A model generated the notes under the pieces. That model searched no databases. It was not told the origin of the DNA and saw only the letters and a program-made list of their open reading frames with translations. A DNA stretch of 64,000 nucleotides, taken from positions 95,922 through 159,921 of the forward strand of contig JAUXMY010000032.1 in the NCBI GenBank assembly GCA_030683005.1, given 5' to 3'. Of this stretch, positions 1-8,563 are shown in pieces. The stretch's first letter is position 1. Each line of letters begins with the position of its first letter. The translations under genes and the position numbers were made by a program. This stretch comes from Caulobacter sp. GTDB lineage: Bacteria > Pseudomonadota > Alphaproteobacteria > Caulobacterales > Caulobacteraceae.

Positions 1-1
1 C

Positions 2-1000
2 AACGTCGGCAGGGGCGCCGGGCGCTGGGCGCTGGCCTCGCGCCGCGCCGCCTACGCCCCCACCCTTTTCGTCGATCAGAAGAACCCCTACGTGACGCGG
101 CCGTCGGCCTGCGTGTTCGAGGTCGGCGGCGCGGCGCGGACCTACCACCTGACCTGGCGCGACCTGCCCGACGCCGTCCGCGACGAGGGCTTCGCCGCCG
201 CCCGGAGCCCGCGCTTCACCACCCCGGTCGAGCTTCGCGCCTTCGGCCGGGACGGCGGCCTCTGGATCGGGCTGGGCTCGTTCCGGTCCGAGGCCGCCAG
301 CGAGGAGGGCCGGCAGCTGACCGCCCTGCAGGCCGCCGTCGAGGCCGGGGCGGCCGACATCCGCCAGGCGCCGTTGGTGGTCTTCGACCTGCGCGGCAAC
401 AACGGCGGCTCGTCCAGCTGGATCAACGGCCTGGTCCGCACCCTTTGGGGCCGGGAGTGGGTCGATGCGAAGCAGCCGGCCAGCCAACAGGTCGAGTGGC
501 GGCCCTCGCAGGCCAACATCGACCAGATCGTCGCCTATCACGGCCTGCTGGGCGACAACCCGGACACCAAACGCTGGCTGGGCCTTATCGAGGCCGGCCT
601 GCGCGAGGCGCTGGCCAGGGGGCGCCCGCTCTGGCGGCAAACCGATGGCGAAGCCGAAGCGCCCGGGTCCGCCGCCGCCCCGACCACGCCGATGAAGGCC
701 CGCGTCTATGTGCTGACCGACTACGGCTGCGCCTCGGCCTGCCTGGACGCGGTCGATGTGCTGAAGGCGCTCGGGGCGGTGCAGGTCGGCCAGGAGACAT
801 CGGGCGATACCGTCTACATGGAGGTTCGCTACGCACCGCTGCCCGGCGGCCGGGTGAAGGCCGGCGTGCCGATGAAGGTCTATCGCGGCCGGGTCAGGGG
901 CAACAACGAAACCGCCGTCCCCGACCACGCCTGGACCGGCGCGCTCGGCGATACCGCAGGTCTGGAAGCCTGGATCACGACTATTGACGCCGCGCGCTGA
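2..1000 (+). CDS. S41-family peptidase-like protein, 5' end outside window
   Basis: The frame is open from the first complete codon of the window, so the GTG at 92 is probably internal and the true start lies upstream. The visible part has the C-terminal fold of tail-specific (S41) proteases: a VVFDLRGNNGG strand-loop, then TDYGCASACLDAVDVL carrying the expected nucleophile Ser in the ASA context. The family's catalytic Lys normally follows in a TFGKG-type motif about 25 residues later. Here that place reads ETSGDT, so the Lys appears replaced by Asp. The protein may be a non-canonical or inactive member, or use another base. The S41 fold is well supported, activity is not. An alpha/beta hydrolase gene follows on the same strand after a 96-base gap. 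Confidence 0.75.
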   Translation, partial: NVGRGAGRWALASRRAAYAPTLFVDQKNPYVTRPSACVFEVGGAARTYHLTWRDLPDAVRDEGFAAARSPRFTTPVELRAFGRDGGLWIGLGSFRSEAASEEGRQLTALQAAVEAGAADIRQAPLVVFDLRGNNGGSSSWINGLVRTLWGREWVDAKQPASQQVEWRPSQANIDQIVAYHGLLGDNPDTKRWLGLIEAGLREALARGRPLWRQTDGEAEAPGSAAAPTTPMKARVYVLTDYGCASACLDAVDVLKALGAVQVGQETSGDTVYMEVRYAPLPGGRVKAGVPMKVYRGRVRGNNETAVPDHAWTGALGDTAGLEAWITTIDAAR

Positions 1001-1096
1001 CCCGGTCGCCCATTTCGCGCTTGACCCTCCGGCCACAGAAGGCAGGCTCCGTTACTGACGCGTACGCAGAAACGCGGTCAGGGCAGGGGTAGATCG

Positions 1097-1864
1097 ATGA
1101 GTACGTGGACCGCCCCGGACGGCGTCCCGATCGCCTTCGACGACACCGGCGGGCCCGGTGCGCCCATGCTGCTGATCCACGGCTTCTCGTCCAACCGGCA
1201 GGAGGCCTGGAAGCGCACCGGCTGGTACGCCGCCTTCGCCCAGCGGGGGCAGCGGGTCATCGCGCTGGACCTGCGCGGCCACGGCGAGAGCGGCAAGCCG
1301 CATGACCCGGTCGCCTACGCCCGCGAGAGGCTGCTCGGCGACATCTTCGGCCTCATCGACCACCTCGGCGTCGAATGGGCCAATGTTCTCGGCTACTCGA
1401 TGGGCGCGCGGCTGGCGCTGGCCCTGGCGCTCGAGCACCGCGAACGGGTCGGCTACCTGATCGTCGGCGGCGTGGGCGCCAGGCTGTTCGACCCGCCCCT
1501 GCCCGGCGATCCGATGGCCGCCGCCATGGAGGCCGAAAGCGTCGAGGCCATCAGCGAGCCGCTTCTGAAGAGCTTTCGCCAGTTCGCCGACGAACAGGGC
1601 GAGGACCGCCTGGCCCTGGCCGCCTTCACCCGCGGCCGGACCGACGCGGTCAGCCGCGACAGCCTCGCCGCTATCGGCGCCCCGACCCTGGTCGTGGCCG
1701 GCTCCCGCGACGACCTGGCCGGCGACCCGCAGGGGCTGGCCGATGCGATTCCCGGCGCCAAGGCCCTGACCCTCACCGGCTGCGACCACTTCAACGCCAT
1801 CCCGCACGGGCTGCTCAAGGCGGCGGTGTTCGACTTCCTGGACGGGTATCTGGACGGGGTTTGA
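1097..1864 (+). CDS. alpha/beta hydrolase
   Basis: A 255-residue single-domain alpha/beta hydrolase of the usual length. The oxyanion-hole region is LLIHGFSSN near residue 30. The nucleophile elbow is GYSMGA (Ser about residue 101), the acid is the Asp of GSRDDLAG, and the base is the His of GCDHFNAIP near the C-terminus, so the triad looks complete. No signal peptide is visible, so it should be cytoplasmic. The strand order and DLRGHGESG motif resemble esterases and C-C bond hydrolases, but the substrate cannot be told. It stands alone: a repeat region follows and the next gene is on the other strand. ATG at 1097 is the only sensible start. Confidence 0.85.
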   Translation: MSTWTAPDGVPIAFDDTGGPGAPMLLIHGFSSNRQEAWKRTGWYAAFAQRGQRVIALDLRGHGESGKPHDPVAYARERLLGDIFGLIDHLGVEWANVLGYSMGARLALALALEHRERVGYLIVGGVGARLFDPPLPGDPMAAAMEAESVEAISEPLLKSFRQFADEQGEDRLALAAFTRGRTDAVSRDSLAAIGAPTLVVAGSRDDLAGDPQGLADAIPGAKALTLTGCDHFNAIPHGLLKAAVFDFLDGYLDGV

Positions 1865-1943
1865 GTCCTTGCGGGGTTCGCGACGCTCGCCCAAGAGCTC
1901 GCTCCTCACCCTGACGAGCTCAGTAGGGCCGCCCACCAACCTT

Positions 1944-2106
1944 CGTCATCCTGAGGAGCGCCCGCAGGGCGCGTCGCGAAGGACGCAGGGCGTCAGTGCG
2001 TCCTTCGACACGCCCGCTGCGCGGGCTGCTCAGGATGACGTATTCAGAAGGCTACTCACCCACGTCATGCTGAGCAGCGGTCGCAGGCCGCGTGTCGAAG
2101 CACGCA
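1944..2106. repeat. REP-like palindromic repeat cluster (family A)
   Basis: Two copies of an intergenic element of the form CGTCATCCTGAGGAGC, a short GC-rich hairpin, then GTGTCGAAGGACGCA. The first pair (1944-2040) is arranged head-out, so the outer ends CGTCATCCTGAG and CTCAGGATGACG are perfect inverted repeats. A third single copy with CGTCATGCTGAG occupies 2063-2106. The same element recurs at 4582-4675, 29281-29299 (partial) and 37803-37914. It lies between an alpha/beta hydrolase gene and the 3' end of a convergent GST gene. Confidence 0.85.
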
Positions 2107-2111
2107 ACGGC

Positions 2112-2738
2112 CTACCGCCCCAGAGCGTAGGGCCCGCCCTTCTCCAGCGCCGCCTTCCACGCCGGCCGGGCGTGGATGCGGTCGATCCAGGCGGCCATGT
2201 TCGGATAGGCGTCCAGCTTGCCGAACGCCTTCAGCACCTCGGGGATGAAGCTCATCTGCACGTCCGCGCCGGTGGGCTCCGATCCGAGCAGCCAGTCGCG
2301 GCCGGCCAGCGCGCCCTCGACGTAGCTCATGTGGTTGGCGATCTCGCTTTCGATGCGCGGGTGCAGCGGCGCCCCGGCCTCGCCCAGCCGCATGACGTAC
2401 ATCAGCATCATCAGCGGCAGCATGGCGCTGCCCTCTGCGTAGTGCAGCCACTGCAGGTAGGCTTCGTGCTCGGTTGACCCGGGCGTGGGAGCCATGCGGC
2501 CGCCGCCGTGCTTGCGGATGATGTAGTCGATCACCGCCCCGGATTCGTGAACTACCCGGCCGTCGTCGACGATCACCGGCGACTTGCCCAGCGGATGGAC
2601 GGAGACCAGCTCCGGCGGGGCCAGCCGGGTTTCGGCGTCACGCTGGTGGAAGGCGATCTCGTAGGGCGCGCCCAGTTCCTCCAGCAGCCAGAGGATGCGC
2701 TGCGAGCGCGACTCGTTGAGGTGGTGAACGACGAGCAT
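2112..2738 (-). CDS. glutathione S-transferase family protein
   Basis: A 208-residue cytosolic GST. The N-terminal thioredoxin-like domain starts MLVVHHLNESRSQRILWLLE and contains the cis-Pro region GKSPVIVDDG and the glutathione-contacting ESGAVIDY motif near residue 65. An all-helical C-terminal domain follows and ends with a PNMAAWIDRIHARPAWKAAL signature. I chose the ATG at 2738 because the thioredoxin fold begins immediately there and GGAAAGG lies just upstream. An in-frame start 60 bases further up adds a non-homologous leader. The active-site residue looks like Ser of NESRSQR rather than Cys. Substrate unknown. It is transcribed towards the repeat cluster and away from the divergent acyl-CoA dehydrogenase gene. 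Confidence 0.85.
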   Translation of the reverse strand: MLVVHHLNESRSQRILWLLEELGAPYEIAFHQRDAETRLAPPELVSVHPLGKSPVIVDDGRVVHESGAVIDYIIRKHGGGRMAPTPGSTEHEAYLQWLHYAEGSAMLPLMMLMYVMRLGEAGAPLHPRIESEIANHMSYVEGALAGRDWLLGSEPTGADVQMSFIPEVLKAFGKLDAYPNMAAWIDRIHARPAWKAALEKGGPYALGR

Positions 2739-2820
2739 GGCGGCCTTTCCGGAGGACTGAGAATTATTCCACCATAGGGCTGGCCTTCCGGCTGGCAAAT
2801 TCTACCTTGCAGGAGGTCCG

Positions 2821-2848
2821 TTGTGTGCAAGTGCGAAACGATTATAGT
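2821..2848 (+). promoter_or_regulatory. candidate sigma-70-type promoter for the ACAD gene
   Basis: TTGTGT at 2821-2826 and TATAGT at 2843-2848 are separated by 16 bases and end 32 bases before the ATG at 2881. This is an inference from consensus similarity only. Confidence 0.4.
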
Positions 2849-2880
2849 GCGCCGCAACAATAATTCGGGGAAACCTGCCC

Positions 2881-4572
2881 ATGAGCGCCGCCATCGCCCA
2901 GTCTGAACCGCAAAGCCTGATCCTGCCGGACCTGGTCGCCCTGCTGCGCGAGGCGGCCGACGCCGCCGGCGCCTTTGTCCATGAGGCCAGGGGGCCGGTG
3001 AAGGCGAGGATTTCCGCCGGCGGCAAGATCGACCGCAAGCTGGCCGATGTCGAGCAGCACGCGGTGCACGGCTACGGCTGGTACGCCTCCTACGGCGAGC
3101 TGCTCAACCAGGTGGCCGGCTGGGCCGAGCGGCTGGAGGCCGACGGCGCGTTCGGCGAGACCGAGGCCCTGCTGGCCCAGCTGCTGTTCTCCGAATACGC
3201 CGCCCAGATGATCGGCGGGATCCCGATGAACCAGGGCGAGACCATCCGCCCGGCCGACCTGGGCGTCACGCCCGAGACCCTGGAGAAGCTGTTCGCCGCG
3301 CCGTTGCTGACGCTCGTCAACCAGGGCGGCGGCCAGGCGGTGAAGATCCGCGTCGCCGACCTCGTGGCCGCCTCGCGCGGCAAGGCCACCGTCGAGGTCA
3401 CCGGCCTGGACGAGACCTTCGAGATGATCCGCGACCAGTTCCACGCCTTCGCCGAGGAGAAGGTCGTGCCGCACGCCCACGGCTGGCACCTGCGCGACGA
3501 GCTGATCCCGCTGGAGCTGGTCAAGGAGCTGGGCGACCTGGGCGTCTTCGGCCTGACCATCCCCGAGGAGTACGACGGCGCGGGCCTGGGCAAGACCGCC
3601 ATGTGCGTGGTGTCCGAGGAACTGTCCCGCGCCTGGATCGGCGTCGGCTCGCTGGCCACCCGGTCGGAGATCGCCGCCGAGCTGATCCTGACCGGCGGCA
3701 CCCCGGCCCAGCGCCAGGAGTGGCTGCCGAAGATCGCTTCGGCGGAGATCCTGCCGACCGCCGTCTTCACCGAGCCCAACACCGGCTCGGACCTGGGCGC
3801 CCTGCGCACCCGGGGCGTTCGCGACGGCGACAGCTATGTCGTGACCGGCAACAAGACCTGGATCACCCACGCCGCCCGCGCCGACGCCATGACCCTTCTG
3901 GTCCGCACCGATCCGGACACCACCGACTACCGCGGCCTCTCGATGCTGCTGGCGCCCAAGCAGCGCGGCGATGACGCCGACCCCTTCCCGACCGAGGGCA
4001 TGAGCGGCGGCGAGATCGGCGTCATCGGCTATCGCGGCATGAAGGAATACGAGATCGGCTTCGACGGCTTCCGCGTGCCGGCCGCCAACCTGCTGGGCGG
4101 GGTCGAGGGGCAGGGCTTCAAGCAGCTGATGGCCACCTTCGAGAGCGCCCGCATCCAGACCGCCGCCCGCGCCATCGGCGTGGCCCAGCGCGGCCTGGAG
4201 CTGGGCCTCAACTACGCGCTGGATCGCAAGCAGTTCGGCGGCCCGATCTTCGGGTTCCCGCGCGTGGCCAACAAGCTGGCCATCATGGCCGCCGAGATCA
4301 TGGGCGTGCGCCAGCTGACCTATTTCGCCGCCCGCCAGAAGGACGAGGGCAAGCGCTGCGACCTCGAGGCCGGCATGGCCAAGCTGATCGCCGCCCGCGT
4401 CGCCTGGGCGGCGGCGGACAATGCGCTGCAGATCCACGGCGGCAACGGTTTCGCGATGGAGTACGAGATCAGCCGCGTGCTGGCCGACGCCCGCATCCTC
4501 AACATCTTCGAGGGCGCCGGTGAGATCCAGGCCCAGGTCATCGCCCGCCGGCTGCTCGAAGACGGGAACTGA
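2881..4572 (+). CDS. mcd: acyl-CoA dehydrogenase, probable (2S)-methylsuccinyl-CoA dehydrogenase
   Basis: At 563 residues this is about 170 longer than a normal acyl-CoA dehydrogenase. The first 175 residues form an extra helical domain. The canonical ACAD follows: FGLTIPEEYDGAGL, the FAD/substrate motif FTEPNTGSDLGALRTRG, GNKTWITHAARAD, and a C-terminal IFEGAGEIQ whose first Glu is at the position of the catalytic base. An ACAD with this N-terminal extension and length is typical of Mcd, which oxidises (2S)-methylsuccinyl-CoA to mesaconyl-CoA in the ethylmalonyl-CoA pathway. Electrons would go to ETF, encoded at 7.8-9.5 kb. The assignment rests on architecture; another long ACAD subfamily is the alternative. 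Confidence 0.75.
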   Translation: MSAAIAQSEPQSLILPDLVALLREAADAAGAFVHEARGPVKARISAGGKIDRKLADVEQHAVHGYGWYASYGELLNQVAGWAERLEADGAFGETEALLAQLLFSEYAAQMIGGIPMNQGETIRPADLGVTPETLEKLFAAPLLTLVNQGGGQAVKIRVADLVAASRGKATVEVTGLDETFEMIRDQFHAFAEEKVVPHAHGWHLRDELIPLELVKELGDLGVFGLTIPEEYDGAGLGKTAMCVVSEELSRAWIGVGSLATRSEIAAELILTGGTPAQRQEWLPKIASAEILPTAVFTEPNTGSDLGALRTRGVRDGDSYVVTGNKTWITHAARADAMTLLVRTDPDTTDYRGLSMLLAPKQRGDDADPFPTEGMSGGEIGVIGYRGMKEYEIGFDGFRVPAANLLGGVEGQGFKQLMATFESARIQTAARAIGVAQRGLELGLNYALDRKQFGGPIFGFPRVANKLAIMAAEIMGVRQLTYFAARQKDEGKRCDLEAGMAKLIAARVAWAAADNALQIHGGNGFAMEYEISRVLADARILNIFEGAGEIQAQVIARRLLEDGN

Positions 4573-4581
4573 GGGCCTGCA

Positions 4582-4675
4582 TGCTTCGACACGCGCTCTT
4601 CGAGCGCTGCTCAGCATGACGTGGGTGGGTAGGTCATCCTGAGCAGCCCGCGCAGTGGGCGTGTCGAAGGACGCA
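4582..4675. repeat. REP-like palindromic repeats (family A), two copies
   Basis: Two copies in opposite orientation, 4582-4621 (TGCTTCGACACG to CTCAGCATGACG) and 4633-4675 (GTCATCCTGAGCAGC to GTGTCGAAGGACGCA), fill the gap between the convergent ACAD and TetR genes. Each has a GC-rich hairpin core. Same family as 1944-2106. Confidence 0.85.
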
Positions 4676-4678
4676 ATG

Positions 4679-5281
4679 TCAGCGCGGCATCAGGCCGTGG
4701 AAGATCAGGGTGATCTGGCGCTCCATGATGCCGGTCATGACGACATGGTCCGCGCTGCCGGTCGCCGCCAGGCGATAGTTCCAGGCATAGGCGCCCATCA
4801 GGGTGTCCAGGATCAGATCGAGGTCGGCGTCAGCCCTGACCTCGCCCTTCACCTGGCCCTCATGCAGCATGTCGATGATCATGCCTCTGAAGCGTTGGTT
4901 GCGGCCATAGGGGATGGTGGTGGCTTCAAGCGACGGGCTGAACGAGGCCGCGATGTGGGCCAGGAAGAGCCGCACCCGCCGACACTCGAAGTCGTAGTGG
5001 ATCGAAAAAAGAGAGCACAGCCGGTCAAGGACCGAGCCGCGCATGTGCCGGGCGACGTGTTCCAGTTCGCTGTAGAGGGCCTCGACCCGGTCATCCATGA
5101 CCTGGCTGAGGATATCGGCCTTTGAGGCGAAGGTGGTGAAGACGCTGCCGACGGAGACGCCGGCCCGCTCCGCGACGGCGCGGATGGTGGTTTCCTCGTA
5201 GCCGATCTCGTTGAAGAGGTCGCGCGCCGCCTCAAGCACCCTGCGGCGCGTCTCCAGCTTCTGGGTCTCGCGTACGCCCAA
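4679..5281 (-). CDS. TetR/AcrR family transcriptional regulator
   Basis: A 200-residue TetR-type repressor. The N-terminal helix-turn-helix reads TRRRVLEAARDLFNEIGYEETTIRAVAERAGVSVGSVF (described here only as the region around residues 11-48) and is a textbook TetR DNA-binding domain. The rest is a helical ligand-binding domain with no recognisable effector signature. It converges on the ACAD gene at 2881-4572 and lies 52 bases downstream of a second TetR gene on the same strand. Its target is unknown. ATG 5281 starts two residues before conserved polar helix 1. Confidence 0.85.
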   Translation of the reverse strand: MGVRETQKLETRRRVLEAARDLFNEIGYEETTIRAVAERAGVSVGSVFTTFASKADILSQVMDDRVEALYSELEHVARHMRGSVLDRLCSLFSIHYDFECRRVRLFLAHIAASFSPSLEATTIPYGRNQRFRGMIIDMLHEGQVKGEVRADADLDLILDTLMGAYAWNYRLAATGSADHVVMTGIMERQITLIFHGLMPR

Positions 5282-5333
5282 CTGGTGTCCCCCCGGACAG
5301 CCGCGCTCCCCTAAGAGTAGCGCGGCGTGCTCA

Positions 5334-5981
5334 CTATGCCTTGACGGCTGTCAAAACCACGTCGATCCGATCGGCAAGTTTGTCGGTCTGGTTCTCGACG
5401 GACGCCCCGTCAAAAGCGGCCGGGCGGTAGCCGGCCAGGAACAGGTCCCACACCATCTCGGAGATCAGGCGCAGGTCGAACCGGGGCGCCAGCTCGCCGC
5501 GCTCGACGCCGCGTTCCAGGATCTCCATGATCAGGGCGCGGATAGGACGCATGCTTTCGCGGCGCAGGCGCTCGGCCTCCGGCGTGCGGGTCCAGGACGC
5601 GGCGAGCGCGGCGAGGATCAGCGGCAGCTGATGGGCGTGGGCGCGGTAGGCGGCGCCGAACATGCCGACCAGCGCCTCGCGGGCGGTGGCGGCCCCGACC
5701 ACGGCGTCCTGCATCGGCTCGAGCAGGGCGGCGAAGTCGTCATTCAGGATGGCGTCGAACAGCTCGTTCTTGTCGGCGAAGCTGGCGAACACGGCGCCGG
5801 TCGACATGCCGGCGGCGCGGGCGATGTCACGGATCGTGGCGCCTTCGTAGCCGCGCTCGATGAACAGGTCGCGGGCCGCCTGCAGGACCTTTTCACGGGT
5901 TTGCTGCTTGGCCATCGCGCGGCGGGTCATCTTCTGCGGCCGGATGGCCGGCGCGTTCATGCGCATGGGGATATGATTCAT
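5334..5981 (-). CDS. TetR/AcrR family transcriptional regulator
   Basis: A 215-residue TetR repressor with a basic N-terminal tail of about 25 residues. The HTH (TREKVLQAARDLFIERGYEG then TIRDIARAAGMSTGAVFASF) spans roughly residues 28-65. Its start codon overlaps the stop of the upstream 72-codon gene as ATGA, so the two are translationally coupled. A later ATG (residue 18 or 23) would remove the odd tail but would break that coupling. Upstream of the pair are two ATGCTCA-type palindromic sites (6271 and 6433) that could be its operators. Confidence 0.85.
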   Translation of the reverse strand: MNHIPMRMNAPAIRPQKMTRRAMAKQQTREKVLQAARDLFIERGYEGATIRDIARAAGMSTGAVFASFADKNELFDAILNDDFAALLEPMQDAVVGAATAREALVGMFGAAYRAHAHQLPLILAALAASWTRTPEAERLRRESMRPIRALIMEILERGVERGELAPRFDLRLISEMVWDLFLAGYRPAAFDGASVENQTDKLADRIDVVLTAVKA

Positions 5982-6196
5982 TGGTCCGCCTCCAAACGGG
6001 CCAGCGCGGCCTCGGCGCGCTTCTCGAATTCCACACAGTACTCATCGACGACCTTTGTCAGGACGTCAGCGTACCGGCGTGCAAGATCGCGGCCGTCCTG
6101 CGCGGCGTCGCGCAGGTCCTCGATCAACTGCCGAACCTCGGCGATGGTTTCATTGTCCGCCGCCGGGCGGGCGGCGGTGCTTTGGGTCATGCCCAT
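5978..6196 (-). CDS. small hypothetical protein coupled to TetR gene
   Basis: A 72-residue, strongly charged, Ala-rich protein predicted to be almost entirely helical (TIAEVRQLIEDLRDAAQDGR onwards) and probably a short coiled coil. No membrane segment or signal peptide. It is the first gene of a two-gene unit with the TetR regulator, sharing an ATGA overlap. I do not recognise a family. Its reality is supported by the coupling, the biased composition and the 329-base regulatory gap upstream. A role with the TetR protein is inference. Confidence 0.55.
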   Translation of the reverse strand: MGMTQSTAARPAADNETIAEVRQLIEDLRDAAQDGRDLARRYADVLTKVVDEYCVEFEKRAEAALARLEADQ

Positions 6197-6525
6197 GAAT
6201 GGCTCCGTCTCGCCTCCCCGCTTTCAGGTCGACGCGATCCGCGGTGAGGAGGTGATCGCGTTCAATGAACATGCTCAACGAGCGCCGTCTCCGTTCCGTT
6301 ACACGGAGCGGTCCGGTGGATCAAGCGAAAATCCGTCGGACCGGGATTCTACGTAAACCGGGGAAAATATTAGCGATAATGGGTATTTTGGAAGTGGCGG
6401 GGTGACAGATCCACTCCCCATAATTGGTAAGCATGCTCATTGAGCGTGCTCATCGGGCGCAAAATTGACTATCCGTTCGTCGCCACCGGTGGTCGCCTCG
6501 CCTCTCTCGCGCTAGGTTTGGTCCA
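6197..6525. promoter_or_regulatory. divergent intergenic region with candidate TetR operators
   Basis: A 329-base gap, less GC-rich than its surroundings in the middle (6340-6475), between the 72-codon gene (minus) and the HIG1 gene (plus). ATGCTCATTGAGCGT at 6433-6447 is a 7-1-7 palindrome with one mismatch, immediately followed by another GTGCTCAT half at 6446. A related site ATGCTCAACGAGCGC lies at 6271-6285, 75 bases before the minus-strand start. These shared half sites suggest binding by the neighbouring TetR protein. No ORF of credible coding character was seen here. Confidence 0.5.
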
Positions 6526-6726
6526 ATGGATACGCTGTTCAACATACTCGTCCCGGTCTCCCTCGCTGCGGTGCTCATCACGCTGATGGTCGGTCTCTAC
6601 GCCCTGCACAGGGGCGGCGACTTCGGCCGGTCCTATTCCAACCGGCTGATGCGGCTTCGGGTGCTGCTTCAGTTCGTCGCGGTCATCGTGCTGGTGGCGG
6701 CCTTCTGGTGGAAGGCGCGCGGCTAG
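6526..6726 (+). CDS. HIG1-domain twin transmembrane protein
   Basis: A 66-residue protein with two hydrophobic segments (about residues 5-25 and 45-62) joined by a polar loop GGDFGRSYSNRLMRLRVLLQ. This loop is the hallmark of the HIG1 (hypoxia-induced protein) family of small inner-membrane proteins, which in mitochondria associate with cytochrome oxidase. A similar respiratory role here is inference. The next gene, a cobalamin adenosyltransferase, starts five bases after its stop, so the two are probably co-transcribed. Confidence 0.8.
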   Translation: MDTLFNILVPVSLAAVLITLMVGLYALHRGGDFGRSYSNRLMRLRVLLQFVAVIVLVAAFWWKARG

Positions 6727-6731
6727 CCGGC

Positions 6732-7310
6732 ATGGTCACCCTCAATCGCATCTACACGCGCACCGGCGACGGCGGGACCACCCGCCTGTCGACCGGCGAG
6801 TCTGTGCCCAAGGACAATGCCCGGGTCGAAGCCTACGGCACGGTCGACGAGACCAACAGCTGCCTTGGCCTGGTGCGTCTGCACACGGCCGGCGACCCGG
6901 TCCTCGACGGCATCCTGGCCCGGGCCCAGAACGACCTCTTCGACCTCGGCGCCGATCTGGCGACGCCGGACCGCGGCAAGCCGCTGGGCTGGGAGCCGCT
7001 GCGCATCCTGGAGTCCCAGGTCGAGCGGCTGGAGCGGGAGATCGACCAGCTGAACGGCGAACTGTCGGCTCTGACTTCGTTCGTGCTGCCGGGCGGCACG
7101 CCGGCGGCGGCGGCGCTGCATCTGGCGCGGACGGTCTGCCGCCGGGCCGAACGGGCCTGCGTCACCCTGGCCGCGCTGCCGGACGAGCCGGTGGGCCCCG
7201 CGGCGATCAAGTATCTCAACCGGTTGTCGGACCTGCTGTTCGTCGCCGGCCGCTGGGCCAACGACAAGGGCGCGGGCGACGTGCTCTGGGTTCCGGGCGG
7301 AACCCGCTGA
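6732..7310 (+). CDS. cobO: PduO-type ATP:cob(I)alamin adenosyltransferase
   Basis: A 192-residue protein that transfers the adenosyl group of ATP to cob(I)alamin to make adenosylcobalamin. The N-terminal ATP loop is IYTRTGDGGTTRLSTGE, followed by the conserved VEAYGTVDETNSCLG; the C-terminal part carries CRRAERACVTL and KYLNRLSDLLFVAGRWAN. I start at ATG 6732, since the in-frame start 24 bases upstream overlaps the HIG1 gene and lies before the conserved MVTLNRIYTRTGDGG. The cofactor is needed by B12-dependent mutases, including ethylmalonyl-CoA and methylmalonyl-CoA mutases, which fits the Mcd-like gene nearby. The symbol is approximate: fold is PduO/MMAB, not CobA. Confidence 0.9.
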   Translation: MVTLNRIYTRTGDGGTTRLSTGESVPKDNARVEAYGTVDETNSCLGLVRLHTAGDPVLDGILARAQNDLFDLGADLATPDRGKPLGWEPLRILESQVERLEREIDQLNGELSALTSFVLPGGTPAAAALHLARTVCRRAERACVTLAALPDEPVGPAAIKYLNRLSDLLFVAGRWANDKGAGDVLWVPGGTR

Positions 7311-7313
7311 GGC

Positions 7314-7652
7314 CTATTTCGGCGCGGGCGCCGGCGGCGTCGCAGGCGCCTTGGCGACCGGCGCGGCCGGTGCGGCCGTCGCCTGAGGGTAGCCGAGGTG
7401 GTCGCGCTGGACTTCTTCGGCGGCCTTCTTCTCCGACCATTCCCTGCGGCTGACGCCTTCCGGACGGCCGGTAATGTCGGGGATGTAGATCGGCTGGGCG
7501 CAGACCCGGCGGCCGCGGTCCCACCACTGGCCGCCGGCCTCGCACTTCTTGGCCGGCATGACATAGAGGATCTGGAAGGCCCACAGCGCGACGCCGCTGA
7601 CCAGGAAGATGCCGATGAAGATGATCTTGAGGCGGTCGATGGTCGAATTCAT
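7314..7652 (-). CDS. hypothetical membrane-anchored protein
   Basis: 112 residues: a single N-terminal hydrophobic segment (about 9-29, [20 protein letters not shown]), then a Cys-containing stretch [20 protein letters not shown], then a charged region and a Pro/Ala-rich tail. The topology suggests an inner-membrane anchor with the bulk in the periplasm and two Cys that could form a disulfide. It converges on the adenosyltransferase gene with three bases between the stops. No family recognised. Confidence 0.65.
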   Translation of the reverse strand: MNSTIDRLKIIFIGIFLVSGVALWAFQILYVMPAKKCEAGGQWWDRGRRVCAQPIYIPDITGRPEGVSRREWSEKKAAEEVQRDHLGYPQATAAPAAPVAKAPATPPAPAPK

Positions 7653-7813
7653 GCGCGGGCCTTTATCGCAAACGACGCCGGCAGCCTAGCAGGCCTTGTC
7701 GGGCATTTTTCCGGCCCCAGATTGACCCCAAGGGAAACTTGCATTGCGCGCGGGAGTCGGTATCAGCCTGTTCGCGCAAGATTTTTCGCAACGCAACACG
7801 GCGGAATAAGCCC

Positions 7814-8563
7814 ATGAAGGTGCTCGTCCCGGTCAAACGGGTGATCGATTATAACGTGAAGGCTCGGGTGAAGCCCGACCAGTCGGGCGTCGACCTGGCC
7901 AACGTCAAGATGTCCATGAATCCCTTCTGCGAGATCGCGGTCGAAGAGGCCGTCCGTCTCAAGGAAAAGGGTGTCGCCACCGAGGTCGTGATCGTCTCGA
8001 TCGGCCCGGCCCAGGCGCAGGAAACCATCCGCACGGCGCTCGCCATGGGCGGTGACCGCGGCATCCTCATCCAGTCGGACACCGACGTCGAACCGCTGGC
8101 CGTGGCCAAGCTGCTCGCCGCCGTGGCCAAGGAAGAGGGCGCCGATGTGGTGCTGATGGGCAAGCAGGCCATCGACGGCGACAACAACGCCGTGGGCCAG
8201 ATGCTGTCGACCCTGCTCGACTGGCCGCAGGCGACCTTCGCCTCCAAGGTCGAGATCGGCGGCGGCAAGGCCGTGGTGACCCGCGAGGTCGACGGCGGCC
8301 TGCAGGTCCTGGAAGTCGATCTGCCGGCGGTGATCACCGCCGACCTGCGCCTCAATGAACCGCGCTACGCTTCGCTGCCCAACATCATGAAGGCGAAGAA
8401 GAAGGAAATCGCGGCCAAGACGACGGCCGACTACGGCGTCGATGTCGCCCCGCGCCTGAAGGTGCTGAAGGTGTCCGAACCGGCCAAGCGCTCCGCTGGC
8501 GTCAAGGTCGAGAACGCTGCCGAACTGGTGACCAAACTCAAGACTGAAGCGGGGGTGCTCTGA
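7814..8563 (+). CDS. etfB: electron transfer flavoprotein, beta subunit
   Basis: A 249-residue EtfB starting [20 protein letters not shown]. It has the AMP/FAD-domain features of the family: [18 protein letters not shown], the recognition loop region [20 protein letters not shown], and the ADP-binding [14 protein letters not shown]. With EtfA it accepts electrons from acyl-CoA dehydrogenases and passes them to ETF:ubiquinone oxidoreductase. The longer in-frame ORF starting at 7739 lacks homology in its first 25 residues, so ATG 7814 is chosen. Its TGA overlaps the ATG of etfA by one base. Two ACAD genes in this window (2881 and 50482) are plausible partners. Confidence 0.95.
   Translation: MKVLVPVKRVIDYNVKARVKPDQSGVDLANVKMSMNPFCEIAVEEAVRLKEKGVATEVVIVSIGPAQAQETIRTALAMGGDRGILIQSDTDVEPLAVAKLLAAVAKEEGADVVLMGKQAIDGDNNAVGQMLSTLLDWPQATFASKVEIGGGKAVVTREVDGGLQVLEVDLPAVITADLRLNEPRYASLPNIMKAKKKEIAAKTTADYGVDVAPRLKVLKVSEPAKRSAGVKVENAAELVTKLKTEAGVL

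Noticed and set aside
2842..4617. 591-codon minus-strand ORF
   Set aside because: Antisense shadow of the Mcd-like gene with no recognisable fold.
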